Notes: generated by a model from the letters alone, not told the origin. A DNA stretch of 64,000 bases from Jacaranda mimosifolia (GCA_018894105.1 CM032129.1:17424968-17488967); one strand, 5' to 3'. Shown: positions 25,313-38,220, counted from the first letter of the stretch. Program-made: numbers and translations.

Positions 25313-28300
25313 GTAGGGTCTTAATCATAGGTTCAATTGCATACCAAACACAAACAAAAATACATAAACCATATTTACATATAAATAACACCAATTAACA
25401 AGACTCATATAAAAACACTAAAATGGTACAAAATAAGTATTTTTCTATGAAATTTCTTTGAAACTAGCTCTTTTGGTTCATAAAATAAAGATAAAATAAC
25501 TTTCTTTTAGAGAGTCATCAACACTCAAAACTTACAATTTACTAGTCCTTGAGCAAAATAAGAAGAAATACCTCAAAGCAAAAGACCACAAAAATATGAA
25601 ACATAAGATTGCATGGTAGAGTTCATGTAGGTACATATTAGTCCATAGCGTTCTCAGGAGTCTTTCAAAAAGGTGTGATAATCAATCAAGTAATACAAAG
25701 GTACATAGCTCATGCTTCGACATTCGCACCAATGTCCATCACAAGTGTGATGTACTACGTGTGTGCAGATGTTGCACAAAGTTAAGTGGAGCCTTGACTT
25801 AAGTGTACTTCCTTGAGTTGGGCTTAGTTCATACCCTCCCATAGGTTTGCAATTATCACTCCCTCCATTAATGTAGGTCATGATGACCAAGGAATTAATA
25901 GGACTTTTAAACTTGTAATGTAAAGCTTGGGTGATAGCTATAGGAAACATGGATAAATAGCTTAAGCACAACCATAACACTACTTCTTTATTGACTTTGG
26001 GTATTCCCCAACATATAATTAGCATCATCACACACCCATTTGTGATGTTTATCCACTTCCTCATTACTATTCTCTCACTTGTTTTTCAACTCTATGCTTA
26101 GATGAGTTCTTGTGGATGGGTCAAATTCTTAGTTTCAAGGCTCATTTTTTTGTTTTTTCTTCCATCTAATTTTCATGATATTTTTCTATTATTTTTCAAC
26201 TTCTCAGATTTTAGTACAAAAGCCTCTTTTGCACACCCTACATAGGCACATAACATATTTTTCACTTTCTTTACGACAAAACAAGTGCTATGTACAAAGA
26301 TGATTGATCACAAAAAACTTATAGAAGCTAAACAAGTGAAATGGTCATCAACAAGACTCATATATAGGTACTAGGGATAATCTTGAAATGGGATAAGCTT
26401 GAAAGACTCATTGATTTAAAGATGGTTGTCATTTTCCCACCACGTCACTTCCTAGGATTTAACATCTAGTTAGGTTAAAGCAAATTCTAGCACACACTCC
26501 CTAGAGTTTACTCTTGAGAGTATGCCCTCACTCAAAGACTTACCACTCTCCAAAGTGTAAGTTAGTGCTCAAAAATGGGTGTTTACTCTTGATCAAGAAA
26601 AAGTGTAACAATCTAACACTCATTGACACAAGGTTCATACTTTCACAAAAAAATCACTCAAAACCAAGTAAACCAATTTCATCATGGATCATGGGCCAAG
26701 AATATTCTATGCTACCTCTAAAATGTGACAAACACAATAAAACCAAACAAAAATAAAAATCACAAAAAATACAAAGAAAGCAAAAGAATTAACTAGGTCA
26801 GTATAGTTATGAATTTGTTCTCAAAAGTAACCTAATAGGGCAAACTAACAATAGCTTAAGATGATAAAATATAGGTCAAGAAACATTAGCATAATAAAGC
26901 TTAAGGGAAAAAAAAAACCTCAAATTGCAATAAAATAAACAAAGTGGAGAAATTGAAAGCTACATCATGTTCAAAACATATATTGCATTTAAACACAAAT
27001 GATAGGCAATTAGTATTGATAAAAATTTGAAATCTCCGCAACCACAACTTAATTCACATAATGTGCTCATTTGGCTCAATCAAAGAAAAGAGGATAAAAG
27101 TAATTCCTTTCAACAGTTAAAGGTCATAAAAGATCGGACTTTGGCAATCCAAGGTGGGTCAGCAAGTAAGAACTTCAGTTCCAAGTTCATACCTACAAAC
27201 TTGAAAAACATCGACTAGTGTTTCATATGTTGATAAAGCAAAACAAGAAGTATGTGAAATAATGACTAAGCCATTATGTTCATGATAGGTATAGCCTCAA
27301 TGAAGTTTACTCCAATGCATGATGAAAACTCAACAACAAGGTATTCTAATGGCCGTTTTGTCAAATACATAACATGCACTCTATAATTTGATCACTTTTT
27401 GACTCTAAATATATGTATATTCATTGCTCTTCATCTATGTACATATTGCACAAGATTTGTAACCATAAATCTCTAAAGTGAATAATTAAGTTAGGGCTCA
27501 CAATTAACCATAATTTCATGATATAAGCAATTTAGAAGAAATGCCCACATTAATCCTCATGAACTACAATTCTACTTGTACATGAGCTTGCCATAAATAA
27601 GTCGAACACATTTTTCAAAGATTAAGACATGCTTATCATATTAGGCATTCTTAATTCTATTAAAATTACCCAAAATCAACACATTATGCTCAAATTCTTC
27701 ATATCGATAGCATAAATATGATGAAAATCATGATATAATGCATAAATAATCATGCAAATTGCATAATAACATCAAAATTAAGAAAAGATCGAAAGAATTG
27801 ATGAAAATACAAAGATAGAAGTTAGGGGTCGTAACCTTGAAGTGAACATTGTGGGCCAACCATTTAGTGGCAATTTTGGTCTCCTCCCTTGTTGAGCACC
27901 GCAGGCCCTAAGTTGGGTATTACAACCTCACTTTTCAATGGCCTAGATTTTCCAAGGTTGTAGCCGAGCGCCACTGTACCAAAAATTGGGCATCGTGACC
28001 TAAATCTCCAACAATGATTTTTCTTTATTTTTTTCTATTTTTGGTATTTATAATTTTTTTAAAACTATGTGAATATAGGTATTTTTTATGATAATTTCTA
28101 ATAAAAATTATAGAAAATAACAAGAATAGCTATTAGACAACTCATCATCATCCTCTCCCTCTTTATCACTATCGACCTCATTCCCTGCTATGAGGTCATC
28201 CACCTTTCATCCTCCATAATAGCATTCCCCTTCACACTCACCTTCCTCATCATCTACACATAGACCCTAACCATTCTTATCTCCACACGACTCTCAACCA

Positions 28301-28790
28301 TCAATTGCTACTACTCTCATCCTTCTATGGCAATTAGATGGTGCCTCACTAGCCAAACTTTAGGGAGGGGGATTCGTACCCGACCCCAAAGTTTTGACAA
28401 GGTATACTTGCATCCCAAGTGATGTAGTGGGTAAGTCAAAATTTAAAGTACATCATGTATAATATTGTATAGTTTATTCCAAATTATATATATTATTTGA
28501 TTAATTATTGTTATGAATTTAGTGCAAGTACATGCCCTTACTTGATGGTACCAAGCTCTTGACTAAGTCGTAAGGACAAGGTATAAGAACCATATGAACC
28601 TGATTAGATATTTCCTATAGTCTTTGATATCTAATGTTCAGAGAGTAGAAGGTATCTGTTACAAATTTTATTTATAAGGGTACGATGCATTAAACGTATT
28701 ATACTAACTTCTGTCATTTATTTTTCCAAATGTATTTTTATTAGGATCCTCAGTACAAGGGCCTTTTATACAAAAGAGGATCCTTGACTA
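25313..28790. other. Unclassified AT-rich repetitive-looking DNA
   Basis: A few minus- and plus-strand frames exist (for example 25654-26064 minus) but none shows a known motif, and flanking stops are dense. No transposon termini were recognised. A C-rich stretch of low complexity lies at 28140-28320. Confidence 0.35.
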
Positions 28791-28796
28791 AGCGAT

Positions 28797-29006
28797 ATGT
28801 ATGGCTATGCCCGGAAGACAAGCAAGAGGCCAGACTGGATCGGCCAGGGCACTTGGAATGCCCTTTGTTGCCACTGGGCATTCGTAGATTTTCAAAAGAA
28901 GTCTGCACAGGCCAAGAAGAACCAAGCTTTTGAAATTAGAGGATCTCTCCATACTCGAGGTTGTATATCTACTAAAACTCATACCAAGCAATTGACAAGT
29001 TTCTAA
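28797..29006 (+). pseudogene. CACTA (Ptta/En/Spm) transposase fragment
   Basis: The frame reads SKRPDWIGQGTWNALCCHWA, then DFQKKSAQAKKNQAFEI and GSLHTRGCIST. This matches the conserved core of the plant Ptta/En/Spm transposase-associated family, in which a W..L...W segment is followed by KS...KKNRA and HTGGS(I/V)S blocks. It ends at a TAA followed by intron-like DNA. No CACTA termini enclose it within a few kilobases, so it is an orphan fragment, possibly of the same element as the coding remnant at 36838-37223. Confidence 0.7.
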
Positions 29007-29589
29007 ACTTGTAATATTTCGTACAAACGCTTAGTTATAGCACATGTTTGATATAGTTAGAATGTTTGGAGGAGATGGGTTATGGGAAAGGGGTGGAGCC
29101 CTTTCTATTTGGTGTTGTGCTGATGTAGTGGATTATTAATTTTGATATATTAATTATTTTGCTGATTTTGGTTTCTTTTGTATTTTTTTTTTTTGAAATA
29201 GATCAATTTAAGAGGAGATTTTACTAAATCTTTTTCTATTTACAATTGTAGTTTTATAATATATATATATATATATATTTACACACATAACACTTGTATT
29301 AATTATTGGGTTAATTACAAATATCCCCTTGAGGTTTGGCTTATTTACAATGCGATCCAAAGGTTTGGGAAAATTACAAATACCTCGCTGGAGCAAACGA
29401 AAGGCCATTAAGGTGGACGGTTTTTGTGAAATGGCTATTACACCCTTGCCTGAAGAAAAAAAAAAGAAAAAAGTTTTAAATTTGCCGAAGACAAAAATGT
29501 CCCTTACCTGTGGCAATTACCGAAATGCCCATCAGAAGGCGGTAAAGTATAGAGGAAGACAATTGTCTTCCTCATTCTTCTCAGTTTGA

Positions 29590-29766
29590 CAAAGAAAGAA
29601 AAACTCCTCAAAAACCCAGGAAAAACCATCGGCCTACATTCCCAGAAACCAACTTCTTGTCAAACCCGCCATTATACTCTCCATTGCGGACGTTGATCGG
29701 TGGCCATTGGAGTTCATTTCGAAGGGAGAAGTTTGAAAATACTAGGGCTTGCAACCTTGAGAAAGG
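29590..29766 (+). promoter_or_regulatory. Probable 5' UTR exon of the Mutator-like transposase gene
   Basis: A leader-like segment of mixed composition ends at a good donor (GAGAAAG/GTAATT, 29766/29767). The matching acceptor TTTGTTATAG lies at 30167, two bases before the ATG at 30170. The transcription start is not defined. Confidence 0.5.
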
Positions 29767-30169
29767 TAATTTTTTCTTCCAAAACTTGTTATTTTTGTAC
29801 GATCTTGTTATTACCGTATATGTTTCTTCAGAATTTGTCGAAAAATACCGACTTTGTCTGTTGTTAATTGTAATGTATGGATTTTTTTTCTATTTTTGTG
29901 GGTTTTCTGTTTTTCCACCAAATATGAACTTGAGTAGGTATTTTAAACATGATTTAGTCCAGGCATATTGATAACTTTCACTTTACTAATGAACGGTGTG
30001 GTAAAACTGATGTTATTGGACCTATTTTTGCTATAACAGAATCTGGGAATATTCTGTCTGTTATGGGAAATCGGATGGAATTATATGTCAATATTAGAAA
30101 AGTATAATGGGGTAATGTAATGTTTTACTGCATTTAGTAACTTGTGTTTTTCAATATTTTGTTATAGAT

Positions 30170-33100
30170 ATGGGTTCTCGAATTGTTGACCTTATTGTGC
30201 ATATGCCTGAGTCCACTTACAAGATCGAAAATGTTGATCCCGACGCATACACTTATGAAAAATTGATTGGTGATACAGAGAGTATGCTAAGCAATGTAGC
30301 TTCTTCTGGAAATTTGCTTTTCATTTTTAGATGTGATTTGGTACATATTGGCTATAGGGAAAAGATGATAGTATGTGATGATAGGTCTATACAAAATATG
30401 TTTAAGTTCAATCAAGGTATGAAACAGATAGATTTATTCATACAAATAGAAAAAGCACCTCCTCTGGCTATTGACCATTCATTTGAGATGTTGCTGGAGG
30501 CTGCTCATGTTGAGGAAGGGTGCAGCAATGACAAAACTGCTGGTAGAGAAGGTTGTAGTCAGGCAGAAGGGGAACAAGTCGATCCAGCTAGTAAGGAGGG
30601 TGAGACTGAAGTGAAAGAAAGTGTAAGTTTTCTTTGTATTTTTTAAATTGAAAATAATTGTCAGGGATGTATTAGTTTGTTATTTGAAATATATAGGGGG
30701 TTTATGTAATATATGTATAACTTAATGGTGTATGCTGAAGTTTTATTTGAAATATGTGGACATATTTATAATTAGGTTGCATATGTTGCTTTGTATTAGG
30801 CTGTTGATGATAAGTGTTATGGATATCATGTTGGTGAGGGCAATACTGTTGAAGTTGTTGAGGAGAATGTTGGTGGAGACAACACATCTTCTGAGGCAGT
30901 TGCACCTCCTAAGGATATGGTGGAGCCTATGAAAGAGGTTGTGGTTGAGGGTTTTGTAGCTCCACAAGAGGTAGTTGAGCCTGTTGCAGCTCCACAAGAT
31001 GTGGTGGAGGCTATTGGTGAGCGTTCTATAGTTGGGGAAGATTTAATAGATCTTATTAATGAGGCAGCTCCACCTGCAAAGGATGTGGTGGAGTCCCAAG
31101 CTGAGAATTCTGTTGTTGATATTGCTGATGTTGATGCCACTGCGAAGGTAAATTATCAATATATTTTGGCTATGTATGTTTTGTAGCATATTATTAGTAA
31201 CAGTTGGCTACTTGTTGTAGATTGTTGAGGAGATAATGAAGGACCTTGCTGCTAAGAGAGAAAATATAAATGAAAATGAGAAAGATTCTACTGAAGCTGA
31301 AGATGGTGCTGAGAAGGTAAGTGAATATGAGGATGTAGTGCCAATAGGAGGGTGCATTTGTAATGTTTGAGGAATTTCAATGATAAATCTGTAATATAAA
31401 AATATAGATTAGGGGTTTATTGTAAATTTATGTAGACAATATGGGGTTTATTGAAAGTTTATGTAAACTTAGAGTAGTTTATTTTAGTTAATTTACATAC
31501 TTATGTCCTTCACACAGAATCTGAAGTATTGTTTATTTTTTATTGTAATGTGTTGTAGGTTGCTGAAGATTTCTTGAGTGAGGTTGTTTCTAATGACTTT
31601 TTTCATGATTGGGGTTTGAATGAAGATGAAAACTACCATGCTGATGATCCCAATAATGGTGGTGAGTTAGAGTTAAGTTCCTCAGAGTCAAGTAAGGATA
31701 GTGATGAAGATAGGGAGTTTAGTGTTCTCTGTGGTTCAGGCTCTGAGCTGTCTGACTACCAGTCAGATGACCACTGTGAGGTTCAAAACACATCAGATGA
31801 AGATATTCCAGATAATCCTCTGGGAGGTGCTGTAGTAGACAGAGATGAATTCACCATTTCAGAAGACTCAACGTCAGAAATCAAACTTCAGAAGTGAATG
31901 GTGTTCTCTAATGTGTATGCAGTCAGAGATGCACTACAAGAGTACATCATTAGAGCAGGATTTGAGATTATTAGGATAAAGAATGATAGAACTAGAGTGA
32001 CTGCCAAGTGTGCTTTTGATGGTTGCCCCTGGAGGATTCATGCTTCCACCATGCCAGATGGTGTTAGTTTTGCAATCAAAACAACAGTGCCAAATCACAC
32101 ATGTATTAGAGTTGATTGCACCAAAGAAGCTTCTGCAAATGGATGGCTAGGAAGTTGAAAGAAGTGCTGAGAGCTAATCCCACCATGAGGCCTAGAGGAC
32201 TTAGAACAGAGCTAAGCAAATATGGGGTTGTTCCTATTTATATGCAGCTTTACAGAGCCAAGGGGAAGGTACATACTGATATTGAGGGCAACCACAGTAA
32301 GTCATATGCTCATCTGCCTCCATATGGTCTGATGGTGATGAAGAGGAACCCTGATTCCATTTTTAGCATACAATTTGAAACAAATCAAGAGTCTGAAGAT
32401 GGTGCTGAAAGTAGTTTAATACCACATGAACCTACTTTCAAGAGATGCTTCATGGGATTGAAAGCATTGAGAGATGGCTTTCTGAATGGCCGTGGGCCCT
32501 TTATAGGATTTAATGGATGTCACTTGAAGAGGACATATGGAGGAGTTCTCTTGGCAGCAGTAAGTTTTGATGGAAACAACGGGCTGTTTCCAGTTGCATT
32601 TGCTACTGTTGAAACTGAATGCAAGGAGAGTTAGGGATTTTTCTTCGAGTGCTTGAGGTATATGCTTGGGGGATTCAATAATGACAAGCCCTGGACCTTT
32701 ATGACTAATAGACAGAAGGTATTCCTATATTCTGTTGTCTTTCTACAACTTAACTGGTTTTATTGGTTATTTTTCACATACTTAAATACCTCTTTGGTTA
32801 GGTCTACAAACCTTTAAGGGGGTAAATGTAATATCATATATAGAGTTTATATAGTATGTAAAATGATTGCATTTCAGACTGTTTGTTTGCTACATATGTA
32901 CAAGTTGAGGGGGGTAAATGTAGGATTATAACTATTTCAAGGATGTGCAATTTATGTTTGTTAAAGTTAAAGGTCCCTTTGATATGTATCTAAAGGGGTT
33001 AAATGTAGTATTGATAGTAACTAAAGGGTTTTTTTGTTATATGTTGGAAACTTAAATGGTTTCTGTGATATTGTTTGTGACTTCTTCCTTTCTATTGGTA

Positions 33101-34288
33101 GGGCCTCATTGAAGCTATAATTGTGCTTGCTCCTAATGCTGTAAATAGGAAGTGTTGCAGGCATATTTATGCCAATTTTAGACAACACTTTCCAGGAGTG
33201 TTTTTGAAAAAATATTTTTTGATGGCTGTGAGTTCTTACAATGTCCAAGATTTTAATTAGGCAATGTATAAGATAAGAGAGCATAGTCAGGCTGCACATG
33301 ATTGATTGATGGGAATTCATGTTTAGCTATGGGCAAGGCATGCTTTTGATTCAAGGTTGAAAAATAATTATGTCACAAACAATATTTCTGAATCTTTCAA
33401 CCACTGGATAGGTGAGCTGAGGTCAAAACCAATTTTAACCCTTCTTGATGGTCTTAGAACAAAGTTAATGACTAGGCTAAGGATGAGGTTTGAGAGAGGG
33501 CATAGGTGGACTAACTGTGTTTGTGAGAATGTGGTCTCAAAGATCTATGGTTTGAAGGAAGAAGTTGTGTCATGTCAGTTGACAATTAGTAGTGCATATG
33601 AGTTCCAAGTGTTAGAAAAAAGGGATGCATTACATTGTCAACCTTGATGATAGGAGCTGTGATTGTAGAGAATGGGATATTTCTGGCATTCCATGCAAGC
33701 ATGCTATATTGGCCATATCCCATAGGAGAGAGTTAGTAGAGCTTTGTTCAGATATTAGCTTCTACAGGACTATTTACTTGAAGGCCTACTCAGAGGTGAT
33801 ACATCCAATTCCGGATATTACCTTTTGGCCTTCAGACTTGAATCCACAACTACCAAAATTACGTCCTCCTAAAATGAAAAAGCTGCCTGGTAGGCCCAAG
33901 AAGAGCAGAAGAAGAGAACCAGGTGAGGCACCAGCTACCACACAAAGCAAGAGATCATGCGCTCTTAGATGCTCCACCTGCCAGTCATTTGGGCACAACA
34001 AAAGGACCTGTAGCCAGCAATCTCAATCCACTACTTAGAACAGGAAGAAGGTTTGAAGTCTCTATTTGATGATAGTGAGGCTTATTTGAATTTTTAAAAC
34101 TTGCTATTTATTGTTTTATTGTCTTTTTGCAGAGAAGAAGTGATAAATCTATCCACTTTGATGCTAATACTCATTTGGCTGAAATTCTAAGAGAAATCAA
34201 GAGGAAAAAGAAGGCTACATCCAGCTCTACATCTGCTGCCGCACATGTGCACATGGGGGGTGGAGGACAGTCATGGGATGTTGCTTAA
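30170..34288 (+). pseudogene. MuDR-type Mutator-like transposase gene, inactivated
   Basis: Exons by splice signals and open frame: 30170-30622, 30800-31147, 31221-31316, 31559-32718, 33102 to about 34053, 34133-34288. The N-terminus resembles the PB1-like domain of plant MULE transposases, followed by an acidic Ser/Glu-rich linker. Next come the MuDR DNA-binding block (about 31930-32110: KNDRTRVTAKCAFDGCPWRIHA), the MULE catalytic domain (about 32430-33300), a SWIM zinc finger (SCDCREWDISGIPCKHA, 33652-33702) and a CCHC knuckle (CSTCQSFGHNKRTC, near 33970-34015). Defects: TGA at 31895-31897, a frameshift near 32140, TAG at 32632-32634 in place of Trp, stops at 33258, 33302 and near 33325, a frameshift near 33620, TAG at 34036-34038. 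The first catalytic Asp is also replaced by Asn (32512-32514). Confidence 0.85.
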
Positions 34289-35190
34289 ATATGTCATCTG
34301 TTCTTCTGTTTCTTTTGTCAATCTGAATTTTTTAAAAACTGTAAATTGGGCTCTATTATTTTATGACTATTGGGGAACCCTACAATGGATTTTTTTGTTG
34401 TCTTGCTGGATAACTTTCTGAAAATATTTTGTAAGTATTTGGATGATGAATTTGTTAGTTAATTTAAACACACAAAAAAAGCACAACAATATTAATAGCA
34501 TGACTAGTGAATAGTATCAACAAGCATTAATTTTTTAGTGTAAGAAAAGGGGAAGGGGGGGGGGGGATCATTAGTGAACTAGATTGGATAAAGAAAGTAC
34601 TATTCCAACCTATGGCTTGCATTAATGATCTGTTAGAATTATTAATCATATCTTCAAATATTAGTATTACTTCTTAGTTTGATATTAATGGATGAGCTTG
34701 AAGGAAGGGGGGGGGGGATGTCCTTATTAAACAAATTAAATAAGACAACTAGAGACAATAAACATAACTATGAGAAAGAAGAAACATTAGTCACCTTGAT
34801 TAGTAAAATACCAAATGTACTATTGCTAAGGATGCCAAGTATGCCACTAAAGCCACTTGTGTCAGCTACAAACAAAAGACATGTGCATCAAAACAATAAC
34901 TATATCTTTAGATTTCATGTTATCAATTATGTCATCGATAGAAATTTCGCACAGGACAAACTTACAATTCGAATAATTCAGAAGGAGGATCTTGACAAGT
35001 TGTTAAACCACGTGTACCTTCACTTTCAACAATACTATTTAATCCAACATTTCCAAATAATATGTTTTAACTACACAATACTCCACAAATTAGCAATAGT
35101 TTAAAAGTTGACAAATCTTAATGATATAGGATAATTTATTTTCAAGTAAAAGGAAGACATACATATTTTATAATATGTACATACTTTTAC
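34289..35190. other. AT-rich DNA with two poly-G runs
   Basis: No recognised gene. Two uninterrupted G runs stand out, at about 34556-34567 and 34708-34717, each preceded by AAGG-type purines. A 141-residue open frame (34679-35104) has no recognisable motif. Confidence 0.4.
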
Positions 35191-35234
35191 TAAAAGATAA
35201 CCTATAATAAAAAAAAGCTATTAATAAAAAAAAA

Positions 35235-35490
35235 GTTATACAATTTTATTAAAATACATATTTTTACTAATAAAAAAAGTTATACAATTTTATTAAAATA
35301 CATATAAAAACTGTATGGGATATCCATGCTTAGAGCCCACCTCACAAGATATCATAATCATCACATTCTTCCCCTCAAAACCCCTTTTGTTTCACTCTTC
35401 TTTTAAGTCTTGACTCTCCTAACAACTAATTAACCTATAATAAAATACATATTTTTACTAATAAAAAAAATTATATAATTTTATTAAAAT
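35235..35490. repeat. Tandem repeat of a 44-bp AT-rich unit
   Basis: The unit GTTATACAATTTTATTAAAA followed by TACATATTTTTACTAATAAA begins at 35235 and again at 35279. A related copy recurs at about 35438-35486. Only A/T-rich sequence separates them. Confidence 0.7.
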
Positions 35491-35940
35491 AACAATTAAA
35501 TATAATATAATCTTGCAAAAAACACAAGAATAAACAATCAAATAAACATGCTACAATAGAGATAACAATTTTAAATACATACAAAAATTCCAAATAAACA
35601 AAATTAAAATATCATATCTCTTGTGGGAGAAAAATCTTGAACATATACATAATTCCTCACTTTGTTTCTTAAAAATTGAACAATAAAAAAAATCAACATA
35701 TTCAAGTATTGATCAATAGATAATTAAAAAACACAATTCATACAATTTAACTTAAAGTGTTAACTAATAAGTTATTCAAAAATACAATTTATATAATTAT
35801 AACTTCACACTAAAATTATTACCTTTTTCAATACCACAAATATATAAAAATTCAGTCTCCACACCTGCACAATTAAATGAAAATATTATATAACTATAAA
35901 AAAATTCTAACCAAATTAAAAAAAAATAAAAAATAACAAA

Positions 35941-36245
35941 ATGTAGGTGGCTCCCCGCAAGAAGTGGGAGCCACCAACCGAGGCCAACTACTGCTGGCCT
36001 CCCCATCGAGACCAGCAGAGCCAGCAATCCGTTGTTTTGCTCGTCTCGATTGTTGGCCTCCTTGTCGAGACCAGCTGTTGGTCTTGACAGGGAGGCCAGT
36101 TGCTGGTCTCGACGGGGAGCTGGCCTCCCCGTCGAAACCAACAGAGCAACAGCAGATCCGTTGCTCTGCTCGTCAACTGGCCTCCCAGCCTACCTTCTGT
36201 GGAGCCGGCCAGCCGGCCTTCATCGGGCAGCAGAGGTTTGCCGGT
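35941..36245. repeat. GC-rich island of direct and inverted repeats
   Basis: A sharply GC-rich block in AT-rich DNA. GGCCTCCCCGTCGAGACCAGC-like units occur about five times, some direct and some inverted, so both strands show long but meaningless open frames of Leu/Ser/Arg/Pro-rich repeat. A perfect 10-bp hairpin (GGTGGCTCCC with GGGAGCCACC) lies at 35946-35976. It is probably the core of a transposable element, class unknown. Confidence 0.6.
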
Positions 36246-36539
36246 AGATTTAGAAGAAATGAAAAAAAAAAAATAAAAAATTACCGAGGGCTGTGGTGAG
36301 AGAATAGGGAAGGCAGCTGATGGGCAGGTAAGTGCAAATAGGAAAGGTAGGTTTTCCTCCTTTTACTTTGTTTTTCTTTTCTTTTAATATTTTATATAAT
36401 ACTTATTTTATATTTAAACTTTTATTTAGTCATAATAATTTATATTTTAAATGGTAAAATTTTTAAACACTTTAATTTCAATATTTAAATATTCACTAGT
36501 TTAATGTATGACTTTAAAATGCATATTTATGTGCTTAAT

Positions 36540-36813
36540 ATTTTTATTATATTTTAATGACCAAATTAGTGACCCTAATTAGTGGTCACTAAAATTAGCG
36601 ACCGATAAAAATTTAAAGTGACCAACTTAGTGACCGAAATTAAATTCGGTCACTAATTAGTAACTGAAGCAAGGGGGTCACTGATGTGGTCATTAATTGG
36701 TCACTATTTTTTTTAAAAAAAATTATTTTTAAATCGGTCATTAATCGGTCACTGATCAGTCGCTCATTAGTGACCGAAAATTCGGTCACTAAAACCCCCT
36801 TTTTTTTGTAGTG
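36540..36813. mobile_element. Right end of a CACTA element with GTGACC subterminal repeats
   Basis: The end TTTTTTTGTAGTG (to 36813) is a CACTA terminus. About ten copies of TAGTGACCGA or CGGTCACTAA in both orientations lie inside it. No left terminus was found upstream, so the element is truncated or its left end has decayed. Confidence 0.65.
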
Positions 36814-36837
36814 TATACAAGCAGCCACCCTCATGCT

Positions 36838-37223
36838 ACTACGTGCCTCCTAAGGAGTTATCTGCTGCAGCTCGGTCCCTTTTGAGCCTAGTTGGATATT
36901 ATGAGGTGCAAGGTCAAGGTTGCAGACCTGGATGAGTTCATGCAACAACAGCTCCAAGCTGGGTAGCATGATACACAGTTTAGCACAAAGGTGAAGGATG
37001 AGCTACCGTGTATAGCTGACAACGTCTAGATGATAAATGTTTTTATTTAGGAACACTAAAAGATTCTAACTGATCATCAGATGGGGCTGATGCATGGTAT
37101 TCATCCTTCAACCTCTGCAGCCCCACCTCTAGCTCTGTCTGCACCTAAGACTGAGCAACATTTTGGAGATGATAAGGCCAATAACTTTGTTGTTGATGAT
37201 GATACTAATGAGGGCCAGTAGTT
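36838..37223 (+). pseudogene. Transposon-protein fragment with repeated TAG stops
   Basis: A single frame can be followed from about 36838 to a TAG at 37219-37221 (text such as VADLDEFMQQQLQAG and TDHQMGLMHGIHPSTSAAP). It is interrupted by three TAGs and one TAA at positions where Gln (CAG/CAA) would fit the Gln-rich context. The style is that of C-terminal tails of plant transposon proteins, but I cannot name the family. It adjoins the CACTA end at 36813 on its outer side, so it belongs to a different insertion. Confidence 0.4.
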
Positions 37224-38220
37224 AGGATGATTGTTTTTATTTTTTGTTTGTATCTTAAATATTGTTTACATTGGAGGTTTATAAAATTATACTTTTTATT
37301 GGATATCACTGGATATCTTTTGGGTATTATTGGATATTTCTTGTATATTATTTATGTATTTTTTGGGTATTATTGGGAAAAAATTACTGTTTAATAAATT
37401 AAAATAGAATATAAAACTTTATTTTTAAACAACATAAATATTTTTGATGGATTTCCGAGACCAAATTAATCCCTGGAAAATGATAAAGAATTTAAAAAAG
37501 TTAATAATTATTTCTAAGGTTTCTCGAGATAAAATCGCTCAAAAAAACATCCGCTGGTTTACGATTGGACTTTGTCCACCGAACATTTACTTGCAGATTT
37601 TCCTATGGAAATTTCGTCGTAAATTGCTCCGGCTATAGGACGACGGATAACAAAAAAAATCGATATCTAATCCATCTAAAATCCAACACAAAAATTTGCA
37701 CTGAATTTTTTGCCTGATTTTATTTTGCGAAGAGGGTTTTTAGCGAACATTTTTGGTCTGAATTCTGCTGGAAATTTTGATTTCTGATACAACCTGGAGG
37801 AATTTTTCATTGGACATAGCGACTTTTTTTGCAGTTTCAACTGTATTAATTGCATTTTCTGAAAAAGATATTTCAATTGCATAGCAAAGTTTTGAAGAGG
37901 GAAAATATATAGGAGAGTGAATTTGTAACACCTGCAGAGAAAGAGTACTTTTATCATCATCATCATGTGCTGTGACTCTTTACATCATTAGACCTCACTC
38001 TAACTTTTTCTCATGGTTCAAACTATTTTTCTATCATTCTTTATTGGCTACTCAATTTGCCTTTCACACCCTTAATTAATAGAGTCAAAACTTAAAAGAT
38101 GAAGTTTAGAACTTTCCATGTCTAAATTATGTCACTCAGAACATTCAAAAATATGATATGTATGTAAGTAGCAGGAGATTTTGTTTAGGTGGCTGTTTAA
38201 TTCATTGTATTGCTTCCTCA
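37224..38220. other. Transposon-like non-coding DNA
   Basis: The stretch holds repeats of TATTGGATAT or TATTGGG (about 37295-37375) and then a less AT-rich part with GATGGATTTCCGAGA and GACGACGGATA motifs (37440-37670) of CACTA subterminal style. No complete termini were seen. Confidence 0.35.

Larger units (their letters stand above)
29310..34288 (+). mobile_element. MuDR-type Mutator-like element, left end plus gene; right end not found
   Basis: The left terminus is taken as GGGTTAATTACAAATATCCC (29310 onward), an end type shared with other elements in this window (complement motif at about 43190-43220). It is followed by a leader, a spliced 5' UTR and a transposase gene at 30170-34288. 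A mirror-image right terminus was not seen in the several kilobases after 34288, so the right end is lost, diverged or separated by another insertion. The gene is inactivated by stops and frameshifts. Confidence 0.7.

Noticed and set aside
25654..26064. 136-residue minus-strand frame
   Set aside because: No domain, no supporting splice or promoter signal, and it lies in repetitive-looking DNA; likely chance.
28360..28410. Sequence resembling a tRNA T-arm (GATTCGTACCC)
   Set aside because: No matching acceptor, D or anticodon arms around it; not a tRNA.
34679..35104. 141-residue plus-strand frame
   Set aside because: Composition follows the AT-rich DNA, no motif is recognisable, and it contains a poly-G run read as a Gly repeat.
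35964..36299. Overlapping long frames on both strands in the GC-rich island
   Set aside because: All are low-complexity translations of the same direct and inverted repeat word; no start context or splice signals support a gene.
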